From NCBI RefSeq assembly GCF_041360795.1, contig NZ_JBFUPW010000004.1:310001-374000 (forward strand): DNA of 64,000 nucleotides, in the 5' to 3' direction. Every line of letters starts with the position of its first letter. Positions within the stretch are counted from its first letter, which is position 1. This DNA comes from Arthrobacter_E sp041360795. Lineage in GTDB: Bacteria > Actinomycetota > Actinomycetes > Actinomycetales > Micrococcaceae. Below, in pieces: positions 1 to 7,807 of the stretch. The translations under genes and the position numbers were made by a program. The notes under the pieces were generated by a model. It was not told where the DNA came from and made no database searches. It saw only the letters and a program-made list of their open reading frames with translations.

Positions 1-150
1 GACGATGGGGGCCTTGACACACCTGCTCGGTTCCCGGCTGCTGCCGCGTTCCTCGCGAAGTGGACCAGTAAAACTTTAGAGCATGGTCCGGGAATTTCCA
101 AAATGCGGGCCGGCGCCCCGGACCCGGCACGGACGGCTACCGTGGAAGGC

Positions 151-639
151 ATGGACAGCAGACCGGAGCCGGCCTCCTCGCGACCACTCCCCCGCGGCCT
201 GCCCATCCGCATCTGGCCACCCGGGCCGCGGTGCACGCTGCGCGGTGAACCCGGTTTTGAACACCTCGAGCGCACGGAGGCCGCGACGCTCAGCCTCGAT
301 GAGTTCCAGGCCATCGCACTTCAGGCTCTCGAGGACCTCCCACCCGAGATATCCCGGCACATGGACAACGTCATGCTCTTCATCGAGGACGACGGCGTGG
401 ACCCGGCGACCGGCGAACCCCTGCTCGGCCTCTATGAGGGCACTCCCCTCACGGAAAGGGGCGAGGGCTGGGCCGCAGGTTCCCTCCCCGACCGCATCTC
501 GCTCTACCGGCGCCCCATCCTCGAGATCTGCGCCAGCCGTTCGGAGGTCTTATTCGAGATCCAGGTGACCGTGATCCACGAGATCGCCCACCACTTCGGC
601 GTGGACGACGCCCGCCTCCACGAGCTCGGCTGGGGCTGA
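151..639 (+). CDS. Zincin-like metallopeptidase family protein
   Basis: Encodes about 162 aa. Near the C-terminus is a clear zinc-metallopeptidase signature, HEIAHHFGVDD, i.e. HExxH followed by a GxxD stretch, as in the small minimal zincin family (PF06262-like) common in actinobacteria. The protein is short, with no signal peptide or membrane segment, so it is probably cytoplasmic. The HExxH glutamate and histidines are intact, so catalysis is plausible, but the substrate is unknown for the family. An in-frame ATG exists at 103, but the ATG at 151 sits 7 nt after a TACCGT -10-like hexamer (138-143), which fits a leaderless start. Family confident, function unknown. Confidence 0.75.
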   Translation: MDSRPEPASSRPLPRGLPIRIWPPGPRCTLRGEPGFEHLERTEAATLSLDEFQAIALQALEDLPPEISRHMDNVMLFIEDDGVDPATGEPLLGLYEGTPLTERGEGWAAGSLPDRISLYRRPILEICASRSEVLFEIQVTVIHEIAHHFGVDDARLHELGWG

Positions 640-739
640 ACCGGCTGGCGTCGGGCACCTGGCACAGCGCCTCACGCGCACCCTCCGCGACCGCCTCCCG
701 AAGCCCTCCCGGACCCCTCAAAATCCGCGCCAGCACTGC

Positions 740-770
740 GAATGAGTCGCATTCCGGACATGCATTCCGG
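740..770 (+). promoter_or_regulatory. Candidate operator of the CDF metal exporter
   Basis: GAATG-AGTCG-CATTC (740-754) is an inverted repeat, and GCATTCCGG occurs twice as a direct repeat (749-757 and 762-770). Together they cover the -35 region of the leaderless promoter whose -10 is TAGCCT (783-788). A metal-responsive repressor would be the natural ligand. That is inference from position only, and no matching regulator is adjacent. Confidence 0.35.
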
Positions 771-795
771 GCCGTCCGAAGCTAGCCTGAACAGC

Positions 796-1716
796 ATGGG
801 CCACAACCACGATCACACTCAGGGAATGACGGGCACCGGCAAGCACCGGAAGCGCCTCATCATCGTCCTCTGCATCACGCTCAGCGTCGTCGTCATCCAG
901 GTGGCCGGCGCGGCCCTCTCCGGCTCGCTGGCTCTGCTGGCCGACGCCGGTCACATGCTCTCGGACGCGGCCGGGGTGTTCATCGCCCTGCTCGCGTCCT
1001 GGATCGCCACCCGCCCGGCCACGGATCAGCGAACCTACGGCTATCAGCGCGCCGAGATCCTGGCAGCTCTGGCCAATGCCCTGATTCTGATCGTGATCGC
1101 GGTCATCATCGCCCTCGAAGCCTTCCGCCGCTTCGGTGAGACACCGGAGATCCGGACGGACACCATGCTGATCGCCGCGATCATCGGCGCGGTGGCCAAC
1201 GGCGTCTCGCTCCTGATTCTGCGGGGCGGGCAGGAGGAGAGCCTGAACCTGCGCGGCGCCTATCTCGAAGTTCTGGGCGACCTGCTCGGCTCCCTGGCCG
1301 TCATCGCGGCGGCGCTCGTCATCATGTTCACAGGATTCACCGCGGCCGACCCCATCGCCTCGATCCTGATCGCCGCCATGATCCTGCCGAGGGCCTGGAG
1401 CCTGCTCAAGGATGTGGTGGATGTGCTGCTGGAGGCTACACCGAAGGGCGTCGACGTCGGCATGATCCGCGAGCACATCCTCGCCGTGGACGGCGTGCAG
1501 TCAGTCCACGACATCCACATCTGGACCATCACCTCCGGCGTCCCGGTGTTCTCCGCCCATGTCGTGGTCGATGACCATGCCCTCAGCCCCGAATCCGCCG
1601 ACAGGATCCTGGACCGCATGCAGCGCTGCCTCGGCTCGCACTTCGACACCGAGCACTGCACCTTCCAGCTGGAACCTGCGTCTCATCAGGCTCACGAGGC
1701 GCACCAGCACGCCTGA
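796..1716 (+). CDS. Cation diffusion facilitator (Zn/Co/Cd exporter, CzcD/ZitB-like)
   Basis: A 306-aa membrane protein with a His-rich N-terminus (MGHNHDH) and C-terminus (HQAHEAHQHA), six hydrophobic segments and a cytoplasmic C-terminal domain, the standard CDF layout. It should export divalent metal in exchange for protons. The TM2 metal site is present (GHMLSD, the HxxxD motif). At the TM5 site, where zinc exporters usually have HxxxD, the sequence reads LEVLGD, giving Glu in place of His; this could alter selectivity. The ATG at 796 was chosen over 742 because the protein then begins at the His-rich tail and lies 7 nt after a TAGCCT -10, a leaderless arrangement. Confidence 0.88.
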   Translation: MGHNHDHTQGMTGTGKHRKRLIIVLCITLSVVVIQVAGAALSGSLALLADAGHMLSDAAGVFIALLASWIATRPATDQRTYGYQRAEILAALANALILIVIAVIIALEAFRRFGETPEIRTDTMLIAAIIGAVANGVSLLILRGGQEESLNLRGAYLEVLGDLLGSLAVIAAALVIMFTGFTAADPIASILIAAMILPRAWSLLKDVVDVLLEATPKGVDVGMIREHILAVDGVQSVHDIHIWTITSGVPVFSAHVVVDDHALSPESADRILDRMQRCLGSHFDTEHCTFQLEPASHQAHEAHQHA

Positions 1717-1872
1717 GAACCCGGGATTCCGGGCCGCGGATGAAGCGGCGCCCGACGGCGGGATTTCGCGCGACACGCCGTGCGACCAGCGGTGAAATGA
1801 CAGCGATGTTGTTTATGTTGATGGTGGGACCAATGTTGCCAATGTTACTTTTGAGGCCGTACTCTCGGTAGG

Positions 1873-1890
1873 GCTGGGTGTTCTCCCAGC
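1873..1890 (+). promoter_or_regulatory. Short 5'-UTR hairpin before the NlpC/P60 gene
   Basis: GCTGGG-TGTTCT-CCCAGC forms a perfect 6-bp stem with a 6-nt loop, ending 6 nt before the GAGGCAGG ribosome-binding sequence of the downstream hydrolase. It could modulate translation initiation. It does not match the c-di-AMP (ydaO) riboswitch that often precedes such genes in actinobacteria. Confidence 0.35.
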
Positions 1891-1909
1891 GGTCTCGAGG
1901 CAGGTGTAC

Positions 1910-3418
1910 ATGGCAGTGGCGAAGCGCAGGAAATACGCAGCGATCCTTTACTCCTCCGCCCTGAGCGCGAGCGTCCTGCTCGGCTCCGGCGGCATTCCCG
2001 GCGCCATGGCCGCGCCCCTCCCGGCGTCGCCGGTCACCGTTCCGGCCGACCAGTCCGACACCATTCCGAGCGAATCGGAGATCGCCGCTGCGAAGAAGGA
2101 CGAGAGCAGCGCGAAGGCGACCCAGGCTCGCCTGGAAGGCCTCATCGGCACTCTCGCGGACCGCCAGTCCAGCGCCATCACCGCCAGCATGCGGGCCAAC
2201 GACTCCTACACCAACGCCCTGCTGACCCTCAAGACCAAGCAGGATGCCGCCGCAGCTGCCAAGGCCAAGGCCGCCGCCGCCAAGGACCAGGCGGCCAAGA
2301 GCCGCAAGGATCTCGGCACCCTGGCCAGCTCCATCTACAAGACCGGCGGCGTGAACCCTGCCGTGGAAGGCGTGCTCAACGGGGACGGCGGGGACCTCCT
2401 CAGCCGCGCCACGACCCTCGACGCCATCAGCCAGAAACAGAGCGAGACGTTCAACCGAGCCATCTCTTCCGGTCAGGCGAATTCGGCGCTGTCCGCCGAC
2501 GCGACCGCCGCGCAGAAGGCCGCCGACGACGCCGCACGTGACGCAGATCAGGCCCGCGCCACCGCGGAGTCCGCGCAGGCTTCGGCCACGCAGGCCCTTC
2601 AGAGCGCGTCCAAGGACCGCGAGAAGGTCATCGCCCAGCTTGCTTCGCTCCGCAACACCACGGTGGCCCTGGAGACGCAGCGTGTTCAGGGCCTCGAGCA
2701 GCAGCGCGCCGCGGCGGCACTGAAGGCCCTCCAGGAACGCGCCGCTCAGCAGCCGGTCCCGTCCCCGCAGCCACCGGCGCAGGGTGGGAACTCGGGCGGG
2801 AACTCAGGCGGCACCACCGATAGCGGCTCCAACGGCGGCGGTCAGCCGTCGCAGCCTCAGCCACCGGTCGTGCAGCCTCCCGTGGTCCAGCCGCCCGCGC
2901 CCCAGCCACCCGTCGTCACCCCGCCGGCGCCCCGTCCGCCGGTGGTCCAGCCGCCCGCGCCGCAGCCTCCGGCGCCCCAGCCGCCGGCTCCTCAACCGCC
3001 TGCTCCGAAGCCTCCCGTCGTCACCCCGCCGGCGCCGTCGCCCGGCGGTGGCGCGGCCCAGACCGCGATCAACTTCGCGATGTCCAAGGTCGGCGGCCCG
3101 TACGTCTGGGGCGGCAACGGCCCGGTGGGCTACGACTGCTCCGGTCTGACGAGTGCAGCCTTCGCCGCCGCGGGCGTCTACATGCCGCGCACGGCAACGG
3201 ATCAGTATTTCTCGGCTCCGCGCTACATCCCCATGGGTCAGTGGCAGCCCGGCGACCTCATCTTCTGGGGTGACGGCGGATCGTTCTACCACGTGGGGAT
3301 CTACATCGGCGGCGGCCAGGTGGTCAACGCCCTGAACCCGGGTTCCGGCATCACCGTGTCGCGCATCGACTGGATGATCGGCATGCAGCTCTGGCCGACC
3401 GCAGCCCGGTACTGGTGA
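1910..3418 (+). CDS. Secreted NlpC/P60 peptidoglycan hydrolase with coiled coil and Pro-rich linker
   Basis: About 502 aa. Residues 1-35 form a signal peptide (KRRK, hydrophobic core, AMAAP-type cleavage site). About 45-290 is an Ala/Lys/Gln-rich coiled coil, as in RipA/PcsB-like hydrolases. About 290-385 is a Gly/Ser then PQPP/VVQPP-type repeat linker. The last 115 residues are an NlpC/P60 domain with the catalytic Cys in YDCSGL (Cys410) and the His in YHVGIY (His461). It should cleave stem peptides in the cell wall, probably at division or daughter-cell separation. ATG 1910 was preferred to GTG 1904 because GAGGCAGG lies at good spacing. It is followed by a strong bidirectional terminator. 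Confidence 0.92.
   Translation: MAVAKRRKYAAILYSSALSASVLLGSGGIPGAMAAPLPASPVTVPADQSDTIPSESEIAAAKKDESSAKATQARLEGLIGTLADRQSSAITASMRANDSYTNALLTLKTKQDAAAAAKAKAAAAKDQAAKSRKDLGTLASSIYKTGGVNPAVEGVLNGDGGDLLSRATTLDAISQKQSETFNRAISSGQANSALSADATAAQKAADDAARDADQARATAESAQASATQALQSASKDREKVIAQLASLRNTTVALETQRVQGLEQQRAAAALKALQERAAQQPVPSPQPPAQGGNSGGNSGGTTDSGSNGGGQPSQPQPPVVQPPVVQPPAPQPPVVTPPAPRPPVVQPPAPQPPAPQPPAPQPPAPKPPVVTPPAPSPGGGAAQTAINFAMSKVGGPYVWGGNGPVGYDCSGLTSAAFAAAGVYMPRTATDQYFSAPRYIPMGQWQPGDLIFWGDGGSFYHVGIYIGGGQVVNALNPGSGITVSRIDWMIGMQLWPTAARYW
2869..3043 (+). repeat. Pro-rich PQPP-type coding repeats
   Basis: Tandem degenerate repeats of codons for PQPPAPQPP/VVQPP/VVTPP units inside the NlpC/P60 hydrolase. 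They probably form an extended wall-spanning linker and may vary in copy number between strains. Confidence 0.7.
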
Positions 3419-3462
3419 TCGGCTCCGGCGCAATCTGACCGGCGTCCGCTCTTAGCGGTGAT

Positions 3463-3514
3463 GACGAAGGCCCGGCCTTTCCGTGGAGATCCACGGAAAG
3501 GCCGGGCCTTCGTC
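3463..3514. terminator. Strong bidirectional terminator
   Basis: A perfect 25-bp inverted repeat (3463-3487 against 3490-3514) with almost no spacer, lying between the convergent NlpC/P60 gene and the stress protein gene. It is very GC-rich, and in either orientation only a short pyrimidine stretch follows, so it would be an actinobacterial terminator without a long U-tract. Confidence 0.8.
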
Positions 3515-3545
3515 CTGCCTGCGGTGTTCTAGAAACCTGCAGCCG

Positions 3546-4559
3546 TCAGCCGCCCAGCACCGGACCGAAGCTGGCGCGATCGGCGAGCCGCGGGTCCTCT
3601 CTGTCCGGCACCACCATGACCGGTCCCTGTGCATGGTGCAGGACGCCATCCGACGTCGAGCCCAGCAGCATGCCGGCGAATCCGCCACGGCCGCGCGTGC
3701 CCACCACCACGAGCTCCGAATCCCGGCTGGCGTCCACGAGAACCTCCACGGGTGAGCCGTCCACCAGGCGGGTGGTGATCTCGAGTTCCGGGAAGTGGCT
3801 CTTGAGCCAGAGGACGCCGGCGTCGAGCTGGGCCTGGATGTCCGCGAAGATCGCCTCCCGGTCCATCGCCGCCGGGACCCAGGCCAGGCTGCCGCTGTAC
3901 TGCGGCACGGCGCACAGGATCTGCAGTTCGACGCCGAGCCGCTGGGCCTGTGCCGCGGCTTCCAGCACGGCGACCCGGGCCTGATCGGAACCGTCCGCGC
4001 CGACGACGACGCGGGGCTTCACGGGTTCCAGGGGATTCTTGGCGAGTTCGGCCTTCAGGTGTTTGTCCGTCACGTCCTGCCCGAAGCGGCCGGCGCAGAT
4101 CATGGGCACCACGACCGTGGGGCAGCTCGCGTGCGCGGGCAGGGCTGAACTCACCGAGCCGAGCAGGCGTCCGACGAAGCCTCCCCGTCCTCGGCTGCCG
4201 ACCACGAGCAGATCCGCCTCGCGCCCGAGTTCCAGCAGCACGCCCGAGGCGTCGCCGTTCTCCACGGAAGCGTCGACGTCGATGTCGAAGTCCTTGATGC
4301 GATCCAGCGCATCCTTCAGAACGCTCTCCGCACCCTGCCGGATGACGGAGTCGTCGACGGCGGCGTACCCGCCGTCCAGGCCCGAGGCCGCGTAGATGGG
4401 GACCGAGTAGGCGGTGATCAGATGGAGGGTGGTCCTGCGTCGCTCCGCCTCGCGTGCGGCCCAGCTCAGAGCGCATTGCCCATGCTCGGACCCGTCCACT
4501 CCCACGATCACTCCGCCGTGGATTCCCTGCGGTGCTGTCTCCGGCGTATCCGTGCTCAC
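3546..4559 (-). CDS. Tandem-domain universal stress protein
   Basis: 337 aa made of two UspA domains (about 15-150 and 180-325). Both carry the ATP-binding signature G-x2-G-x9-GS: GSRGRGGFVGRLLGS in the first and GTRGRGGFAGMLLGS in the second, and both start with a V-V-G-x-D-G-S strand. It is a cytoplasmic ATP-binding stress or hypoxia protein of the two-domain type common in mycobacteria and Arthrobacter. The start is GTG 4559, preceded by GAGGAGG at good spacing. It has no operon partner and converges on the hydrolase gene across a shared terminator. Confidence 0.92.
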   Translation of the reverse strand: MSTDTPETAPQGIHGGVIVGVDGSEHGQCALSWAAREAERRRTTLHLITAYSVPIYAASGLDGGYAAVDDSVIRQGAESVLKDALDRIKDFDIDVDASVENGDASGVLLELGREADLLVVGSRGRGGFVGRLLGSVSSALPAHASCPTVVVPMICAGRFGQDVTDKHLKAELAKNPLEPVKPRVVVGADGSDQARVAVLEAAAQAQRLGVELQILCAVPQYSGSLAWVPAAMDREAIFADIQAQLDAGVLWLKSHFPELEITTRLVDGSPVEVLVDASRDSELVVVGTRGRGGFAGMLLGSTSDGVLHHAQGPVMVVPDREDPRLADRASFGPVLGG

Positions 4560-5025
4560 GACTCTCGCCTCCTCATCCCCTGTGGGCGGCCTGCGGAGAC
4601 GGTCCCTGCAGCTCTCCTACCACCCACGCTGGCTTATGTCCCACTATTGCCGTTTGTGCTGGTCGTTTCAAGAAACACCGACGCCGGAGGGCTTTCCGCC
4701 GCTTGTCGTAGGGTCCGCCCGACGGGGCCAGAAACGTCCGCTGAACCGCCGATCCGCGGGCACCGCCCGCAGTGCTCAGGAAACCCATCCACCGAGACAG
4801 AAACGGGTCATCCGGTACCGTTCACCGATTGCTTCACATCAGCCTTCCGGCGCCCTGTTCAGGTGCCCCCGAGGGGAGTATTCTCAGTTGCACAGTGGGA
4901 GGGGACCCATGGTGAATCGCGACGATTCCCTGGGTCTTTTCTGCGCGCTGACCGTTCCGGCATGACCGGAACTCCCCCGCCTGTGCGTGATGCCGGGCAG
5001 CCATGCCGCACCGAAGGAGGATGGA
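4560..5025. other. 466-bp non-coding gap between divergent genes
   Basis: Holds the promoters of the stress protein (minus) and the flavoprotein-like gene (plus), plus a possible short leader ORF at 4909-4965. A half-match to a DosR-type box (GGGACATAAGCC on the minus strand, around 4635-4646) is visible but lacks a second half. No RNA gene or repeat was recognised. Confidence 0.4.
4909..4965 (+). CDS. Possible 18-aa leader peptide
   Basis: ATG 4909 follows GGGAGGGG at 6-nt spacing and encodes MVNRDDSLGLFCALTVPA before TGA. Upstream, TATTCT (4879-4884) with TGTTCA 17 bp before it could be a promoter. The stop lies 60 nt before the next gene's start codon, so it may be a regulatory leader. 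It is too short for coding statistics. Confidence 0.25.
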   Translation: MVNRDDSLGLFCALTVPA

Positions 5026-5706
5026 ATGCCACGCAGCGCCAGCAGAGTGCCCGGCGGGCCTCCGGAAGGCGTCGTCACCGTCACCGATGTGGTGGTCGTG
5101 GGGACGGGGATGGGCGGGCTGGCGGTCGCGACGCAGTTGCACCGCAAGGGCATGGCGGTCGTGGTCATCGATGGCCTGAACCAGGGTGACCCGGTGGCGG
5201 CAGGAGCCTTGCGGCACGCCACCACCGAAGAACTCGAACGCGTCGCCATCGGCGATCCGGCGTCCCACCGCGAGCGCCGGGACATCCTGCGCCAGCTGCA
5301 CGGCTACGCCAAGAGCCACCAGCTGGACATCCGCCGGGGTGTGGTCGCCGGCGCACTGAACCCGGCGGTTCCGGCACAGGAATTCTCTCCGGCGCAGGGC
5401 CGGCGGCGGGCGTCCACCACTGGGGGTGACGCGGCCGGCCGGCGCTGGGCTCTTCCGACTCCGGACGGCCTGATCCTCTGCGACTCCGTCGTGATCACGG
5501 GGGTCTCCGGCCGGCGTCGTGTGCGGCAGTTCCTCAAGGCCGTCGGCCAGGAGACCAGCGACAACATGGCCACGGCCCTCCGCCACGTGGGCATCTACCT
5601 GGTGGGAGTGGGGCAGCAGGTCTCGGCCGGACACCGGGAAGTGCTCCACCAGGCGCGCCTGGTGGGCAATGCGATCGCGGGCGGCGCCCAGCGCGTTCCT
5701 GCCTGA
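5026..5706 (+). CDS. Small Rossmann-fold flavoprotein-like oxidoreductase
   Basis: 226 aa. ATG 5026 is preceded by AAGGAGG (5014-5020), so this start is favoured over ATG 4987. A dinucleotide-binding beta-alpha-beta unit is obvious at about residues 18-40 (VVVVGTGMGG, GxGxxG). The remainder resembles the N-terminal FAD half of thioredoxin-reductase-like proteins, including a late glycine-rich segment (HVGIYLVG then a final helix) like the closing FAD-contact region. No CxxC redox-active cysteine pair is visible, and the protein is shorter than the roughly 310-aa family, lacking an obvious NADPH domain. It may be a degenerate or specialised flavoprotein. Function unknown. Confidence 0.6.
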   Translation: MPRSASRVPGGPPEGVVTVTDVVVVGTGMGGLAVATQLHRKGMAVVVIDGLNQGDPVAAGALRHATTEELERVAIGDPASHRERRDILRQLHGYAKSHQLDIRRGVVAGALNPAVPAQEFSPAQGRRRASTTGGDAAGRRWALPTPDGLILCDSVVITGVSGRRRVRQFLKAVGQETSDNMATALRHVGIYLVGVGQQVSAGHREVLHQARLVGNAIAGGAQRVPA

Positions 5707-5836
5707 ACCGCAGCGATCCGGGCGGGGCCGCGACTGTCCACAGGGCTCATAAGTTCCTGTACACATAGCGCTGATCCCCTATCGAAAGGCTATCGTCTTT
5801 AGATAAGCTGGCGGGGACTAGCACCAGGAGACGCTC

Positions 5837-6922
5837 ATGACACACCCCGCCCCTCCGGCACGCCAACGCTCACGCACCGCCACGATCGCCCTCGGCCTCT
5901 CGATCACCATGCTCGTGGCCGCGGCTGTGCTGGGCGGGATCTTCATCATCCTGGGTGACCAGGCCAATGTCGCCGGGCGCGCATGGCTCACCCTCCTCCT
6001 GGTCGGGCTGTTCGCCGGCGCGGTGGTGCTGGACGGCAGTATGCCCGAGGGCCGCAACCGCTGGTATCTGGCCGTCTCGACCATTCTGAACGTCGTGCTC
6101 CTGGCGATCGGTCTCCTCAAGATCTGGAACGGCTGGCTCCAGCCGGCGGACACCGCCAGCGCCGCGGTGTGGACGGGCCAGATCGCCCGGTTCGTGTCCA
6201 TGATCCTGCTCGTGCGGGTGGCTCTGCTGCTCACCCAGCTCTACGTCCCCCGCTTCATCACGGGCGCGAGCAAGACCGGTGTGCGGATCTCCTCGATGGC
6301 CACCCTCGTGTTCGCGTGGCTGACCGTCTTGGAACTCGTCCTCCCGTCAGCCTTCCCGGCGATGGACTGGCCCTCCTGGTGGTGGCGCACGGCGGGCGCG
6401 ACCTCGTTGATCGCCATCGTCGGCCTGGTCATCCCGCTGGTGCTCCGGGCGTTCGAGCCGAAGCCGCCCGCGGACCAGCTTCCTCCGCAGGACTACGCCC
6501 AGCAGCAGTGGACCCAGGCTCCTCAGTGGAACGGCTATGCGCAGCAGCCTCAGCAGGGCCAGCCGCCGGCGTACTCGCAGCAATGGCAGCAGGAGTACCC
6601 GCAGCAGTATGCGCAGCCCGGGTATCCGCAGAACGCTTACCCACAGGCGGGCTACCCGCAGCCGGGCTACGCCCAGGAGGCCTATCCGCAGCAGCCGCAG
6701 GCACAGCAGCAGGCGTACCCTCAGTCGGAGCAGCAGGGCCCGTACGGACAGTCACAGGCCCAGGGGTGGCAGCAACCCTCTGAAACCCCGCACACGGCGC
6801 CGCAGACGGCCCCGGAGGCCCCGCAGCAGGAGCCAGTTCAGCCGCAGGAACCATTCCAGCAGCAGGCGCCTCAGCCGCAGCAGGCTCCGGAGACCGAGCC
6901 CCGACCGGAGCAGCAGCCGTAG
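5837..6922 (+). CDS. Membrane protein with long Gln/Pro/Tyr-rich cytoplasmic tail
   Basis: 361 aa. The N-terminal 215 residues contain about five to six hydrophobic segments. The C-terminal 145 residues are low-complexity and dominated by Q, P, Y and A, with repeated YPQ/GYPQ/AYPQ units. Similar tails occur in actinobacterial envelope and division-associated proteins, where they are disordered. Starts at ATG 5837 after CAGGAG. No enzyme motif was seen and function is unknown. A small hairpin follows the stop, then the convergent CopC-domain gene. Confidence 0.7.
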   Translation: MTHPAPPARQRSRTATIALGLSITMLVAAAVLGGIFIILGDQANVAGRAWLTLLLVGLFAGAVVLDGSMPEGRNRWYLAVSTILNVVLLAIGLLKIWNGWLQPADTASAAVWTGQIARFVSMILLVRVALLLTQLYVPRFITGASKTGVRISSMATLVFAWLTVLELVLPSAFPAMDWPSWWWRTAGATSLIAIVGLVIPLVLRAFEPKPPADQLPPQDYAQQQWTQAPQWNGYAQQPQQGQPPAYSQQWQQEYPQQYAQPGYPQNAYPQAGYPQPGYAQEAYPQQPQAQQQAYPQSEQQGPYGQSQAQGWQQPSETPHTAPQTAPEAPQQEPVQPQEPFQQQAPQPQQAPETEPRPEQQP

Positions 6923-6954
6923 CTTCCCGACGAAGCCCCTGCCGATGAGTCCGC

Positions 6955-6970
6955 CCGCCCTAAAGGGCGG
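6955..6970. terminator. Small GC hairpin between convergent genes
   Basis: CCGCCC-TAAA-GGGCGG, a 6-bp stem 32 nt after the membrane protein stop and 54 nt from the CopC-domain gene stop. Possible bidirectional terminator, weaker than that at 3463-3514. Confidence 0.45.
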
Positions 6971-7023
6971 CGCGGCTCAGGGGCGGGTCAGGTTGGTGGA
7001 GCTGATCGTGCCGGATCGGACCG

Positions 7024-7665
7024 TCAGGAGTCCTCGGATCCGCCGCTGAGTTTCCGGCGCGCCAGCACACCCACGACCACCAGCAGGACCACCGCCACGG
7101 CGCCGAACACCACGATCATGACCGGGAACGGCTCGCCCTCAGCCTGTTGCTGCGGGGCCTCGGACTTGGTCTGGAGCGGCTCGGCCGTGGAGGCGCCGGG
7201 GGCGGTCGCGGCGGAACCGGTGGTCACGACGTAGGAGAACGTCCACTCTTGAGGGTGGGAATCCGCGGAGACTACGCGCGCGACCACCGTGTATGTGCCT
7301 TTGGGCGCGCCATCCTTCAGCTTCTGAGAAACGACACTATCCACAATGTCAGGATCTCCATCGGCCCAGTCGGTGCCTGAGGAATCTTTGACCACGACCT
7401 TCGTGCCGATAGCGATCGGGTTATCAGTGAACGTGAGAGTCACTTTGGCGGGAGGCACGGCGAGCTTCTCTCCCTTGGACGGGCTACTTCCTACCCAGCT
7501 GTCGTGAGCCGAGGCGGGTGCGGCGAACCCCAGCGTCAGCAGCGCCGCCCCCAACAGCGCGACGACGGCGAGCCCGGCCCGGCGGACCACCTCTCCCCAG
7601 GCGGCAGGTGAGAGGGTCCGCGCCGGGGTGGCCGTCGCCGTCGTGAACTGGGGCTGGCTGGGCAT
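7024..7665 (-). CDS. CopC-domain copper-binding protein, membrane anchored
   Basis: 213 aa. A Tat/Sec-like signal (hydrophobic stretch, then ASAHDSW) exposes an N-terminal His right after the cleavage site, the classic copper ligand of CopC domains. The beta-sandwich domain follows (about 55-145: GSSPSKGEKL, VTLTFTDNP, GTYTVVARVVSADSHPQ with the second His). After a linker there is a C-terminal transmembrane helix (about 180-202) with a positively charged end. It should bind copper on the outer face of the membrane. Usually it pairs with CopD/YcnJ or DUF1775 genes, but none lies nearby. The start is supported by AGGAGA upstream. Confidence 0.85.
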   Translation of the reverse strand: MPSQPQFTTATATPARTLSPAAWGEVVRRAGLAVVALLGAALLTLGFAAPASAHDSWVGSSPSKGEKLAVPPAKVTLTFTDNPIAIGTKVVVKDSSGTDWADGDPDIVDSVVSQKLKDGAPKGTYTVVARVVSADSHPQEWTFSYVVTTGSAATAPGASTAEPLQTKSEAPQQQAEGEPFPVMIVVFGAVAVVLLVVVGVLARRKLSGGSEDS

Positions 7666-7807
7666 GAAGAGTCTCCTGAAGGGGCGTGGTCCGGGCGGCC
7701 GAAACGCCGCAGATTCCTACACCACCCTATTCCGCTTTTCAAGTGTTGCCCTGGGGGGAATATGATTTTCTCGGAAATCCCCAGCAAATTCCCTGGAAGG
7801 CACCCCC

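Noticed and set aside
1790..1909. c-di-AMP riboswitch before the NlpC/P60 gene
   Set aside because: Common for such genes in actinobacteria, but the conserved ydaO-type segments are absent; only a short hairpin is seen.
4630..4650. DosR-type hypoxia box upstream of the universal stress protein
   Set aside because: Only one half-site (GGGACATAAGCC) is present; the second half does not match.
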